From: JBBECE01 sp964574935
GTDB taxonomy: Bacteria > Pseudomonadota > Alphaproteobacteria > Rhizobiales > Devosiaceae
Direction: 5' to 3'
DNA length: 64,000 nt
Assembly: GCA_964574935.1 (NCBI GenBank)
Contig: CAZNOZ010000006.1
Span: 1 to 64,000 of the forward strand
Of this stretch, positions 26,088-34,063 are shown in pieces. A model generated the notes under the pieces. It was not told the DNA's origin. It searched no databases and worked only from the letters and a program-made list of their open reading frames with translations. Positions within the stretch are counted from its first letter, which is position 1, and the number at the start of each line of letters is the position of its first letter. The translations under genes were made by a program, and so were the position numbers.

Positions 26088-26862
26088 TCTCCTCGACGAG
26101 GCGGAAGAGAACCGCGAAGACGGTTTCGCGCGCGCCCGGCGGCTTCAGCGTCGCGAACTGCCCAAGCGCTTCTACGCCGAGGTCACCGTCGGGGCGGCGG
26201 CGGCGGGGCACACCGTGCTGCTCGACGGCCGCCCGTTGCGCACCCCCGGCAAGACCTCCGTCAACGTGCCGGCGCGGGCTCTGGCCGACAAGCTGGCGGC
26301 GGAGTGGCGGGCGCAGGGCGAGCGCATCGACCCCGCCACCATGCCGTTGACGCGCCTGGTCACGACCGCCCTCGAGGGCGGCAAGGGGACCGCGGCGGCG
26401 CTCAGAAAAGAAATCGTCAAGTTCGGCGGCTCGGATCTTCTGCTCTACCGCGCCGACGCGCCGGCCGAGCTGGCCGCCCGGCAGGAAGAAGTCTGGGGCA
26501 CGGCGCTCGCGACATTCACCGACCGGTTCGGCGCCGAATTCGCCCCCACGGTCGGCGTCGTGCATCGGGAGCAGCCCCCGGAGAGCCTTGAGAAAGTCGC
26601 CGCGCTCGCCGCCGCGTTCGGCCCCTTTGCGCTGAGCGCGCTGGTCTCGGCCACCGGGCTGACCGGCTCGGCGATCCTGACGCTGGGGGTCGCGCACGGT
26701 CTCTTCGATCGCAATTTGGCTTGGGCGGCGGCGCATCTCGACGAAGACCACAACATCGCCCAGTGGGGCGAGGACGCCGAAGCCGCCGCCCGTCGCGCCT
26801 ACCGCCGCGCCGAATTCGACGCCGCCATCGACCTCATCGAGATGGTGGGGATCGCCGGGTAG
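26080..26862 (+). CDS. ATP12-family F1-ATPase assembly chaperone
   Basis: A 260-residue member of the ATP12 family, which in mitochondria binds the F1 alpha subunit before assembly; bacterial copies occur mainly in alphaproteobacteria. The N-terminal beta domain has KRFYAEVTVG and LLDGRPLRTPGKTSVNVPARALA; the helical C-terminal domain has MPLTRLVTTALE and the VSATGLTGSAIL stretch. The start ATG 26080 lies within the end of the HAD gene. It is the last gene of this plus-strand block; the F1 subunits themselves are not in the window. Confidence 0.88.
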   Translation: MRDLLDEAEENREDGFARARRLQRRELPKRFYAEVTVGAAAAGHTVLLDGRPLRTPGKTSVNVPARALADKLAAEWRAQGERIDPATMPLTRLVTTALEGGKGTAAALRKEIVKFGGSDLLLYRADAPAELAARQEEVWGTALATFTDRFGAEFAPTVGVVHREQPPESLEKVAALAAAFGPFALSALVSATGLTGSAILTLGVAHGLFDRNLAWAAAHLDEDHNIAQWGEDAEAAARRAYRRAEFDAAIDLIEMVGIAG

Positions 26863-26900
26863 GGCGCGGACGCCTTCTCTTCGCCGTCACCCCTCGGCTC

Positions 26901-26983
26901 GTCATTCCGGCGAAAGCTGGAATCCAAGGGCGGTGCGAGGCCGCCGGGACAAGCCAATGGACCCCGGCTTTCGCCGGGGTGAC
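26901..26983. repeat. Long inverted repeat of the dispersed alphaproteobacterial type
   Basis: Two imperfectly complementary 26-base arms (26901-26926 and 26958-26983) are separated by 31 bases. The arms read around GGCGAAAGC and GGCTTTCGCC and would form a long hairpin in either transcript. Sequence of this kind (GTCATTCCGGCGAAAGC...) is a familiar dispersed intergenic repeat in many alphaproteobacterial genomes. It lies between two convergent genes, where it could serve as a two-way transcription end. Confidence 0.75.
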
Positions 26984-27005
26984 GACGCGGGATGTGACGC
27001 GACGG

Positions 27006-27455
27006 CTAGTCGTGCGCCGCCTTCCTCGCCACCTCCGTCACCCAGTCCGCCGTTTCCGGGTCGATCTGGCGGAGCGGGTCCATCACGAATTCCCGCTCGT
27101 GGGCGCGCGGATGCGGCAACGTCAGGCCTTCGGCCACCATCCGTTTGCGGCCGTAGGCGACGATGTCGATGTCAATCTTGCGCGGTCCCCAGCGCTCGGC
27201 GCGCTCCCGGCCCATGGCGCGTTCGACCAGCAGGCAGGTGTGCAGCAGATCGAGGGGGGCCAGCGAGGTGTCGATCGCGATCACCATGTTGAGGAAATCC
27301 GGCTGGTCCGTCTTGCCCACCGGCGCCGTCTCGATGACCGACGAGCGGCGGATGAGGTGGATGTCGGGATGCTCGTCGAGGCGCCGCACCGCCTCATCGA
27401 GCTGGGCGCGGCGCTCGCCGATATTGGCGCCGAGGGCCAGCAGGGCGCGGCTCAT
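27006..27455 (-). CDS. folK: 2-amino-4-hydroxy-6-hydroxymethyldihydropteridine pyrophosphokinase
   Basis: HPPK (149 residues) transfers pyrophosphate from ATP to 6-hydroxymethyl-dihydropterin, the step before FolP. The family landmarks are LALGANIGERR at residues 6-16, a long loop with SSVIETAPVG, and RWGPRKIDIDIVAYG with the metal-binding aspartates (DIDI), followed by LPHPRAHEREFV. Start ATG 27455 overlaps the folB stop (ATGA); an in-frame codon further upstream lies within folB. Order on the minus strand is folP-folB-folK. Confidence 0.95.
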   Translation of the reverse strand: MSRALLALGANIGERRAQLDEAVRRLDEHPDIHLIRRSSVIETAPVGKTDQPDFLNMVIAIDTSLAPLDLLHTCLLVERAMGRERAERWGPRKIDIDIVAYGRKRMVAEGLTLPHPRAHEREFVMDPLRQIDPETADWVTEVARKAAHD

Positions 27456-27844
27456 GCGGTCGGCCGGCGACGGGTGATCTCGATGGCGAATTCGCCGACG
27501 ACCACCGGGACCGGTGCCTCGGGCTTGCGCACTCTTATGCGGATCCACTCGATGGCGGCGAAATTCTCGAACAGCCGGTCGACGATGTGCTGGCCGAGCG
27601 CCTCGATGAGCTTGAATTTGTGCTCCTCGAAGGCTGCCTTGACGACGTCGAACATGGGTTCATAGGACACGGTTGCTTCGACGTTGTCGCTGCGCCCGGC
27701 CTCGGCGAGGTCGAGCCCGCACTCGACATCGATCCGGAAGCGCTGCCCGAGGCTCGATTCCTCCGGCATCACCCCGTGATAGCCGAAGAAGGCGAGGTCT
27801 CTGAGCATGATCCTGTCGCGCGTGCGGCGATTGGGCTTGTCCAT
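27452..27844 (-). CDS. folB: Dihydroneopterin aldolase
   Basis: FolB (130 residues) converts dihydroneopterin to 6-hydroxymethyl-dihydropterin and glycolaldehyde. The FGYHGVMPEE stretch (about residues 20-29) contains the catalytic-site glutamate region, then RFRIDVECGLDL, TVSYEPMFDVV and the C-terminal IRVRKPEAPVP with the usual K-P-x-A motif. The ATG follows the folP stop directly with no gap. The 12-residue basic start is slightly longer than in many relatives. Confidence 0.94.
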   Translation of the reverse strand: MDKPNRRTRDRIMLRDLAFFGYHGVMPEESSLGQRFRIDVECGLDLAEAGRSDNVEATVSYEPMFDVVKAAFEEHKFKLIEALGQHIVDRLFENFAAIEWIRIRVRKPEAPVPVVVGEFAIEITRRRPTA

Positions 27845-28699
27845 TCAGCTCTCCAGCGGGGCGGGTGGTCCATGGGCGGTCGCCTGGGCGACCTTGAGGG
27901 CCTCGAGATTTTCCCGCACGTCATGGACGCGGAAGATGTGGGCGCCCCTCAGATACGCGATCACCGAGGTCGCAACGGTCCCCGCCAGCCGCTCTTTCGG
28001 GGGCACGCCAAGCAGTTTGCCGAGCATCGACTTGCGCGACAGGCCGACCGCGAGGGGATAGCCCAACGCGCCGATTTCGTCGAGGCGCGAGAGCAGTTCG
28101 TAGTTCTCGGCGAAATCCTTGGCGAAGCCGAAGCCGGGGTCGAGGATCAGCGCGTCGCGCCCGAGCCCCGCCGCCTCGGCAATGGAGACCGTCTTTTCGA
28201 AATAGCGCTTGAGCTCGCCGATGATGTCCTTGGTCCGGTCGCGCTCGGGGTCCCAGTGCATGGCGAGGACCGCGGCGCCCATGCCGGCGGCCACCTCGGC
28301 GATTTCGGGGTTTCTCTGCAACCCCCAGACATCGTTGACGATTTCGGCGCCGGCTTCGATCGCCTGGTGGGCCACCACCGGCTTGTAGGTGTCGATGGAG
28401 ACCGGCACGCCGAGCTTTTCCGACGCCAGCGCGTCCAGAACCGGCATCACCCGGTCGAGCTCGGCCTGCGCGCCGACCTCATCGGCGCCCGGTCGCGTGC
28501 TCTCGCCGCCCACGTCGACGATCGCGGCGCCGGCTTCGACCATCGCCTTTGCGGAGTGAGCGGCCGCCGCCGGCGCCAGATTGGCGCCGCCGTCTGAAAA
28601 ACTGTCGGGGGTGACGTTGAGAACGCCCATGACGAGTGGGGTCGGCCCCAGCTTGAGAAACCCGGTGCCGAGCGGCACGGCGAATTCCCGGTGGCTCAC
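27845..28699 (-). CDS. folP: Dihydropteroate synthase
   Basis: DHPS (284 residues) joins p-aminobenzoate to hydroxymethyldihydropterin pyrophosphate; it is the sulfonamide target. Motifs in order: MGVLNVTPDSFSDGG near residues 24-38, DVGGESTRPGA, SIDTYKP, NDVWG, DPGFGFAK, and GLSRKSMLG with the conserved S-R-K near 218-224. The start is GTG 28699, which overlaps the rimO stop (GTGA); the open frame continues upstream only as a shadow of rimO. Length is normal. Confidence 0.95.
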   Translation of the reverse strand: MSHREFAVPLGTGFLKLGPTPLVMGVLNVTPDSFSDGGANLAPAAAAHSAKAMVEAGAAIVDVGGESTRPGADEVGAQAELDRVMPVLDALASEKLGVPVSIDTYKPVVAHQAIEAGAEIVNDVWGLQRNPEIAEVAAGMGAAVLAMHWDPERDRTKDIIGELKRYFEKTVSIAEAAGLGRDALILDPGFGFAKDFAENYELLSRLDEIGALGYPLAVGLSRKSMLGKLLGVPPKERLAGTVATSVIAYLRGAHIFRVHDVRENLEALKVAQATAHGPPAPLES

Positions 28700-30087
28700 G
28701 CGGCGCCCCCGGGAACGGCCATGAGGTCGTAGTCGTCCGAGCCGGTGACCGTCACCGTCATCAGATCGCCGGGCGCCGCCCCGATGGCGCCGGGGACGAA
28801 CACCTGCCCGTCGATCTCCGGGGCGTCCCATTGGCTGCGGGCGACGGCGGTGCCGTCCCCGTCAACCTGGTCGACCAGCACCTCGATTTGCCGTCCGCGC
28901 TTGGCCGCCAGCCGCTCCGCGCTCAGCGCCTGCGCGTGCGCCATCAAGCGGTCGTGGCGTTCCTGCTTGAGCGGTTCGGGGACCTGTCCGGGCAGGGCGT
29001 TCGAGGCCGCTCCCGCGACCGGCTCGTACTTGAAGCAGCCCACGCGGTCGATCCCCGCCGCCTCGATCCAGTCGAGCAGCATCTCGAAGTCCCCCTCCGT
29101 CTCGCCGGGAAAGCCGACGATGAAGCTCGAACGGATCGCGAGATCGGGGCAGGCACGCCGCCAGGCCCGGATGCGGTCGAGGGTTTTGACCTCGTTGTCC
29201 GGCCGCCGCATGGCCTTGAGGATCGTCGGCGAGGCGTGCTGAAAGGGAATGTCGAGATAGGGCAGGATCCCGCCGTCCGCCATCAGTTCGATCACCTGGT
29301 CGACATGCGGATAGGGGTAGACATAGTGCAGGCGCACCCACACGCCGAGCTTCGCCAGTTCCGACGTAAGATCCTGGAAATGCGCGCGAATTTCCCGCCC
29401 CCTCAGGGTAGAGGCGGCGTATTTGATGTCGCGCCCATACGCCGAGGTGTCCTGGGAAATGACCAGGAGCTCCTTGACCCCGTCGGCGACCAGCCGTTCG
29501 GCCTCGGCGACGACGCCGGCCGCCGGGCGGGAGGTGAGCGCACCGCGCAGGTGCGGAATAATGCAGAAGCTGCACCGGTTTGAGCAGCCTTCCGAAATCT
29601 TCAGATACGCATAGTGGCGCGGCGTCAGCCGTGTCGGGGTGGGGACCAGATCCTCGAACGGCCTGGCGACCGGCGGCAGATGCCGATGCACCGCGCCGAC
29701 CACCGCCTCGTATTGCTGCGGCCCGGTGATCGCGAGCACGGCAGGGTGGGCGTCCTCGACAAGCTGGCGTTCGGTCCCCAGGCACCCGGTGACGATCACC
29801 CTTCCGTTTTCGTTCAGCGCCTCGCCGATCGCTTCGAGGGATTCGGCCCGGGCGCTGTCGAGAAACCCGCAGGTGTTGACGATCACCAGATCGGCGCCGG
29901 CATAATCCCGGGAAAACCGGTAGCCCTCAGCCCGCAGGGTGCCGACAATGCGCTCGGAGTCGACCAGGGCCTTGGGGCAGCCGAGGCTGACCAGTCCGAT
30001 CGTGGGCGTGGTGTCCGCCGGCGCCCGGCCGGATCGCGGTCGGGACCCTGCCAGGTCGTTCCGGTCGGGTCCCGGCGACGTGCTCAG
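28696..30087 (-). CDS. rimO: Ribosomal protein S12 methylthiotransferase
   Basis: RimO is a radical-SAM enzyme that adds a methylthio group to an aspartate of ribosomal protein S12. The N-terminal UPF0004 domain has the three cluster cysteines Cys37, Cys73 and Cys102 (numbered from the CTG start); the radical-SAM CxxxCxxC is Cys168, Cys172 and Cys175; a C-terminal TRAM domain follows. No ATG, GTG or TTG exists in frame for over 200 bases upstream of the conserved start. I place the start at CTG 30087, which overlaps the preceding stop as CTGA; CTG 30054 is the alternative. Family identity is sure, the start is not. Confidence 0.92.
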   Translation of the reverse strand: MSTSPGPDRNDLAGSRPRSGRAPADTTPTIGLVSLGCPKALVDSERIVGTLRAEGYRFSRDYAGADLVIVNTCGFLDSARAESLEAIGEALNENGRVIVTGCLGTERQLVEDAHPAVLAITGPQQYEAVVGAVHRHLPPVARPFEDLVPTPTRLTPRHYAYLKISEGCSNRCSFCIIPHLRGALTSRPAAGVVAEAERLVADGVKELLVISQDTSAYGRDIKYAASTLRGREIRAHFQDLTSELAKLGVWVRLHYVYPYPHVDQVIELMADGGILPYLDIPFQHASPTILKAMRRPDNEVKTLDRIRAWRRACPDLAIRSSFIVGFPGETEGDFEMLLDWIEAAGIDRVGCFKYEPVAGAASNALPGQVPEPLKQERHDRLMAHAQALSAERLAAKRGRQIEVLVDQVDGDGTAVARSQWDAPEIDGQVFVPGAIGAAPGDLMTVTVTGSDDYDLMAVPGGAA

Positions 30088-30632
30088 CTGCCTGACCTGG
30101 AGCCGCCAGACGACGAGCGAGAGCCGCGGCTGGTGCGTGACGAGGCGGTTTTCGAGGCGGTGCTGCGGGTGCCCGAAGACTTGGTGCCCGAAGACTTCGT
30201 GCCGGCAGACTTGGTGCCCGATGCCGCGCCGCCGCGGGTCGAGCCGGTCCTGGCGCCCGTGGTCGGCTCCTCTTCGTCCTCGGCCAGCTCCTCGAGCGCA
30301 TCGCGGACGTCGTCGATGATGTTCGCCGAGGTGCGTGCGGCGGCGGCCTTTTGCACCGTCGACTGGTTCTGCCGGAAAAAGACGATCAGCGCTTCGCAGC
30401 CGATCCTGAGCACGACGAAGGCGAACAGGCCGAACACCGCGATTTCCAGCAGCCCCCACAGCCCTTCGCCGAACGAGGCCGCAAAGGTCGCGAACAGGTG
30501 CGTGATCGCCCACATCACGATCGCCGCCAGGCCCAGCAGGTACAGCATCTTGATGATGCGCGGGGCAATCAGTCGGTCGAGATTGAACAGGGTCGGGCTG
30601 GTCGAGAGCTTCCTCAAATCGTCGGGTGTCAT
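30084..30632 (-). CDS. DUF4282 membrane protein with Ser/Thr/Gly-rich tail
   Basis: A 182-residue protein of the DUF4282 type, function unknown. Two membrane spans are visible at about residues 30-53 and 60-88, after a short cytosolic start with RKLSTSPTLFNLDRLIAP. An acidic helix with DDVRDALEELAEDEEE follows, and the last 60 residues are a low-complexity tail rich in Ser, Thr, Gly, Lys and Arg, including SGTKS repeats encoded by 15-base tandem units. The stop overlaps the proposed rimO CTG. The membrane domain is conserved in the family; the tail is probably disordered. Confidence 0.75.
   Translation of the reverse strand: MTPDDLRKLSTSPTLFNLDRLIAPRIIKMLYLLGLAAIVMWAITHLFATFAASFGEGLWGLLEIAVFGLFAFVVLRIGCEALIVFFRQNQSTVQKAAAARTSANIIDDVRDALEELAEDEEEPTTGARTGSTRGGAASGTKSAGTKSSGTKSSGTRSTASKTASSRTSRGSRSSSGGSRSGS
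30168..30227. repeat. 15-base tandem repeat, four units, inside the DUF4282 gene
   Basis: Four consecutive 15-base units start at 30168, 30183, 30198 and 30213. The first two are identical (GGTGCCCGAAGACTT) and the other two differ at a few bases. Read on the minus strand each unit encodes a five-residue SGTKS-like block, so copy-number change keeps the reading frame. Confidence 0.85.
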
Positions 30633-30701
30633 GGGACCACCGGGGGTTGATGCCGCATTTTCTGTGGCAAAGGTATTCGTTCGCGCGCCGACTGCAAGGT
30701 C

Positions 30702-31418
30702 TTAGGCATATTCCGGTGCGGCAATAGCGCCGAACACCGGCTCGAAGGCCTCGAAAAGCGCCCGGTCGAGCTCCGGCATCGACACGGCGTGCCCGAGCTC
30801 GGCGATCGAGGTGGTCGCCTGGTCGGCGAGCCCGCAAGGGACGATGCCGCGATAGTCGTCCAAATCCGGGTCGAGATTGACCGACACCCCATGGTAGCTG
30901 ACCCAGCGGCTCAATCTGACGCCGATGGCGGCGATCTTGTCCATCCGGTCGGCGCCCGCCTCGGGACGCTCCACCCATACCCCGATGCAGCCCGGCCGCC
31001 GCCGGGCGGCGATGCCGAGGATGCCGAGCGCGCCGATGATCCATTCCTCCAGGCCGGCTACGAAGGCCCTGACATCGCGGCTGCGCCGGTTCAGGTCGAG
31101 CATTGTGTAGATCACCCGCTGGCCGGGGCCGTGATAGGTGAACTGGCCGCCGCGGCCGGAGCGGTGGACCGGCAACAGGTCCGGGTCGATGAGGTCGCGC
31201 GGGTCGGCGGAGGTGCCGGCGGTGTAAAGCGCCGGGTGCTCCAGGAGCCACACCAGCTCGGACGCTTCGCCGGCCACGATGGCCTCGACGCGCGCCTGCA
31301 TCGCGGCGACCGCCTCGTCATAGCCGACCGGTTCGGGGCTGATGCGCCATTCCACGGGGCGGGTCCCGCCCGCCTTGAGGCGGGATATGTCGGGGAGAGC
31401 GGCGTCGGCGGCCGGCAT
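30702..31418 (-). CDS. lipB: Octanoyl-[acyl-carrier-protein] transferase
   Basis: LipB (238 residues from this start) moves octanoate from acyl carrier protein to lipoyl domains, the first step of lipoate synthesis. The active-site region is complete: RGGQFTYHGPGQ at about 89-100, Lys161 in DKIAAIG and the acyl-accepting Cys195 in IVPCGL. The opening of the conserved domain (PVEWRISPEPVGY) starts near residue 21. In-frame ATGs at 31460 and 31472 would add 14 or 18 residues; none of the three has a clear ribosome binding site, so the start is a choice by similarity. LipA is not in the window. Confidence 0.93.
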   Translation of the reverse strand: MPAADAALPDISRLKAGGTRPVEWRISPEPVGYDEAVAAMQARVEAIVAGEASELVWLLEHPALYTAGTSADPRDLIDPDLLPVHRSGRGGQFTYHGPGQRVIYTMLDLNRRSRDVRAFVAGLEEWIIGALGILGIAARRRPGCIGVWVERPEAGADRMDKIAAIGVRLSRWVSYHGVSVNLDPDLDDYRGIVPCGLADQATTSIAELGHAVSMPELDRALFEAFEPVFGAIAAPEYA

Positions 31419-31507
31419 CTTAATCAATCCGTAACCATGACGGCCCAATGCTCTGGCCATCGGCGCCAGCATAGCGCGGCGGCGGGTAGGGGGCCACGCA
31501 AAACCCG

Positions 31508-31741
31508 ATGAGAAACGTCGAGACGATCGATGTTGACGTCACCGTCGAGCTCGGTGCGGCGTCGCTGCCGATCCATCAGTTGCTCAGAATGGGGCGCGGC
31601 GCGGTGATCGAGCTCGATACCACCGAAGCCGACGCGATGCGCATCTACGCCAACCGCACGCTCGTCGCCCATGGCGACATCCGAATCGACGACGGCCGCG
31701 TCATGGTCGAGATCACGGGGCGGGTCGAGCGGACCGCCTGA
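31508..31741 (+). CDS. Stand-alone SPOA (FliM/FliN C-terminal) domain protein
   Basis: A 77-residue protein that is almost entirely one SPOA domain. VDVTVELGAASLPIHQLLRMGRG and VIELDTTEADAMRIYANRTLVAHGDI follow the FliN pattern (beta strands around a conserved LxxG and N-G/R-x-L-V-A-x-G). Full FliN has about 60 to 80 further N-terminal residues, absent here. No other flagellar or type III secretion gene is nearby. It starts divergently from lipB, 89 bases away. It may be an orphan switch-like module, or a flagellar gene left behind; the function cannot be told from sequence. Confidence 0.75.
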   Translation: MRNVETIDVDVTVELGAASLPIHQLLRMGRGAVIELDTTEADAMRIYANRTLVAHGDIRIDDGRVMVEITGRVERTA

Positions 31742-31760
31742 AACCCGCCTCGGGGCGCTC

Positions 31761-31789
31761 TTGAGGCCCAGGAGGCGATTTGTTACATG
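31761..31789 (+). promoter_or_regulatory. Candidate promoter of tRNA-Leu
   Basis: TTGAGG (31761-31766) and TACATG (31784-31789) are separated by 17 bases, and a start about seven bases later would give a leader of roughly 35 bases before the tRNA. Position and spacing suit a housekeeping promoter; the -10 element is imperfect. Confidence 0.45.
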
Positions 31790-31831
31790 CTAGCCCGCTT
31801 CGCGCCCTCCGGGGGGCGGGCGTTCACATGT

Positions 31832-31918
31832 GCGGTCGTGGCGGAATTGGTAGACGCGCAGCGTTGAGGTCGCTGTGGGGTAACACCCGTGGAAGTTCGA
31901 GTCTTCTCGACCGCACCA
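31832..31918 (+). tRNA. tRNA-Leu (anticodon GAG)
   Basis: An 87-base class II tRNA. The acceptor arms GCGGTCG (31832-31838) and CGACCGC (31908-31914) pair fully, followed by A and an encoded CCA (31916-31918). The anticodon stem CAGCG/CGCTG encloses the loop TTGAGGT with anticodon GAG, reading CUC and CUU. A long variable arm (around TGGGGTAACACCC) and a T arm with TTCGAGT confirm the leucine class. Confidence 0.95.
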
Positions 31919-32021
31919 TTTCTACTATGCCGCCCCCCTTGGGCCTGCGCGCCTGCCGATGCCGCCTTGCCGGCGCGCGCCGGGCCCCCATCTGGGACGC
32001 TCGGGCGCACGGGGGCACCGC

Positions 32022-32510
32022 ATGCCGGCACTTTGGCTTTTGTTGCTGCAATTCTCACTGGCGCTGGCGGTCTTCGGGCTGATCGCGGCCTGGTGGGTGT
32101 GGCCCCGGCTGGCGGCGCGCGACCTGACTGCCGCGCTGCTGCCGCTCCTGGCGGTCAACGCGTTCCGCTTCGTGCCGATGGCGCTGTATGCGCCCGGCCA
32201 GATCGACGCCGCCGTCCCCGCTTATGCGGTGAACGCCATCGCACTGGGCGATTTGGTGTCGGCGTTGCTGGCCGTCGCGGCGGCGGTGGCGCTGCGCTAC
32301 CGCGGGCCGGCGGCGCTGGCCCTGGCGTGGGTGTTCTCCATCGTCGGCGCGATCGACGTCGTGGCGGCCTTCGGGGCTGCCTTGGCCGCCAGAATCTACG
32401 CCTTCGGGCTCGGATTCAGCTGGTTCGTCGTGACGCTCTACGTGCCCGTGGTGCTGCTCACCCAAGTGATGATCTTCCGGCTGTTGCTCCGGCGGGCGCC
32501 GAAAGCCTGA
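32022..32510 (+). CDS. Hypothetical membrane protein, five spans
   Basis: A 162-residue hydrophobic protein that I do not recognise. About five membrane helices are visible: residues 3-27, 37-58, 70-94, 97-122 and 130-155, with short loops and a basic C-terminus (RLLLRRAPKA). The start at ATG 32022 has GGGGG upstream; an earlier in-frame ATG at 31959 would add a Pro/Arg-rich, unlikely N-terminus. It lies just downstream of tRNA-Leu and 109 bases before mgtE, without overlap. No catalytic motif was seen. Confidence 0.6.
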   Translation: MPALWLLLLQFSLALAVFGLIAAWWVWPRLAARDLTAALLPLLAVNAFRFVPMALYAPGQIDAAVPAYAVNAIALGDLVSALLAVAAAVALRYRGPAALALAWVFSIVGAIDVVAAFGAALAARIYAFGLGFSWFVVTLYVPVVLLTQVMIFRLLLRRAPKA

Positions 32511-32619
32511 TTTCCGCGGCCGCGGCGCCCCAAATCGGCCCGCAACCCGCTGGCGTCCCCGGCGCGAATTCGTTACACCGGCCCCGATCTCGATGCCGAG
32601 CCGATCGCCGGGGCACGCG

Positions 32620-34038
32620 ATGAGCGACGATCTCGACATTGCCGACCGCGAGCGGAACGACGCCGAGGGTGCCATCGCCTTCCGCGACGAGGAGGGAAGG
32701 CTCAACCGGGCCTGGCTCGACCGGCTCGTCGCGCATCTGGAGGCCGGCGAGGCCGACGAGGTCGTGCACGAGGCGGCGCCTCTGCACGCCTCCGAAATCG
32801 GCGATGTCCTGGATGCCCTGAACGCCGAACAGCGCCACGCCCTGATCGAGGCGCTGGGCGAGCGCTTCGACTTCGAGGCGCTCACCCATGTCGACGACAA
32901 GGTGCGCCTGGAGCTGATGGACCAGCTGCCCAATGCGCATATCGCGCGCGGGGTCCAGGAACTCGACAGCGACGACGCCGTCCACCTCCTCGAGGATATC
33001 GGGGCGCCCGACCAGGAGGAGATCCTCAGTCGGCTGCCGGCCTTCGACCGGCTGGCGCTCAGACGCAGCCTCGATTTCCCCGAGGATTCCGCCGGCCGGC
33101 GGATGCAGACCGGGTTCATCGCCATCCCGCCCTACTGGACGGTGGGACAGACCATCGACTACATGCGCGAGGACACCGGGCTGCCCGACGAGTTCTACCA
33201 GATCTACGTCGTCGACCCCGGCTACAAGCTGCTGGGCACCATCGCGCTGGACCGCATCCTGCGCACCCACCGCCCGGAGACGGTCGAATCGATGATGAAC
33301 ACGGACGTCATCGAGGTGGCGGCCGAGGAGGACCAGGAAGAGGCCGCCCGGGTCTTCGAGCGCTACGATCTGGTCGAGGTGGCGGTCATCGACGATTCCG
33401 GGCGCATGGTGGGGGTCCTCACCGTCGACGACATCGTCGACGTCATCCACGAGGAAGCCTCCGAGGACATCCGCCGCCTCGCCGGCGTCGGCGACGAGGA
33501 GGTCTCCGACACCGTGTGGACGACGGTTCGCAGCCGGGTCACCTGGCTCGGGGTCAATCTCGTCACCGCCATCGCGGCCTCGCTCGTGATCGGCCTGTTC
33601 GACGCGACCATCCAGCAGATGGTGGCGCTGGCGGTCCTGATGCCGATTGTCGCCTCGATGGGCGGCAACGCCGGCACCCAGACGCTCACCGTCACCGTCC
33701 GGGCGCTCGCCACCCGCGACATCGACGCCTTCAACACCCGCCGGCTGGTCACCCGCGAGGCGCTGGTGGGGCTGGTCAACGGGGTCGTCTTCGCGGTGCT
33801 GATCGGCGTGGTGGCGACGATCTGGTTCCGCAATCCCCAGCTCGGCGTCGTCATCGCCGTGGCCATGGTGGTGAACATGCTGGTGGCGGGCGTTTCCGGC
33901 ATATTGATCCCGATCGCCCTGGAGCGCCTGCGGATCGACCCGGCGGTGGCGTCGAGCGCCTTCGTCACCACCGTGACCGACGTTGTCGGGTTTTTCGCGT
34001 TTCTGGGCCTTGCGGCGGCCTGGCTCGGCCTTGGCTGA
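32620..34038 (+). CDS. mgtE: Magnesium transporter MgtE
   Basis: MgtE (472 residues) is a gated Mg2+ channel. In order: an N-terminal superhelical domain (about residues 30-130, acidic, with repeated LL/ALxxL patterns), two CBS domains (about 135-260, ending VVAVIDDSG-like and LTVDDIVDVI), a plug helix, and five membrane helices from about 290 with the pore signature MPIVASMGGNAGTQ (near 343-356). Mg2+ binding between the cytosolic domains closes the channel. ATG 32593 would add nine residues; I prefer 32620. No M-box riboswitch was seen upstream. Confidence 0.94.
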   Translation: MSDDLDIADRERNDAEGAIAFRDEEGRLNRAWLDRLVAHLEAGEADEVVHEAAPLHASEIGDVLDALNAEQRHALIEALGERFDFEALTHVDDKVRLELMDQLPNAHIARGVQELDSDDAVHLLEDIGAPDQEEILSRLPAFDRLALRRSLDFPEDSAGRRMQTGFIAIPPYWTVGQTIDYMREDTGLPDEFYQIYVVDPGYKLLGTIALDRILRTHRPETVESMMNTDVIEVAAEEDQEEAARVFERYDLVEVAVIDDSGRMVGVLTVDDIVDVIHEEASEDIRRLAGVGDEEVSDTVWTTVRSRVTWLGVNLVTAIAASLVIGLFDATIQQMVALAVLMPIVASMGGNAGTQTLTVTVRALATRDIDAFNTRRLVTREALVGLVNGVVFAVLIGVVATIWFRNPQLGVVIAVAMVVNMLVAGVSGILIPIALERLRIDPAVASSAFVTTVTDVVGFFAFLGLAAAWLGLG

Positions 34039-34063
34039 TCGCGCCGGGGACCGGGAAGGGGGC

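Noticed and set aside
28696..31251. An 851-codon extension of the rimO frame through the DUF4282 and lipB genes
   Set aside because: The upstream part is antisense-free but out of frame with two recognisable genes on the same strand and has no start codon near the RimO domain; it is an open frame by base composition only.
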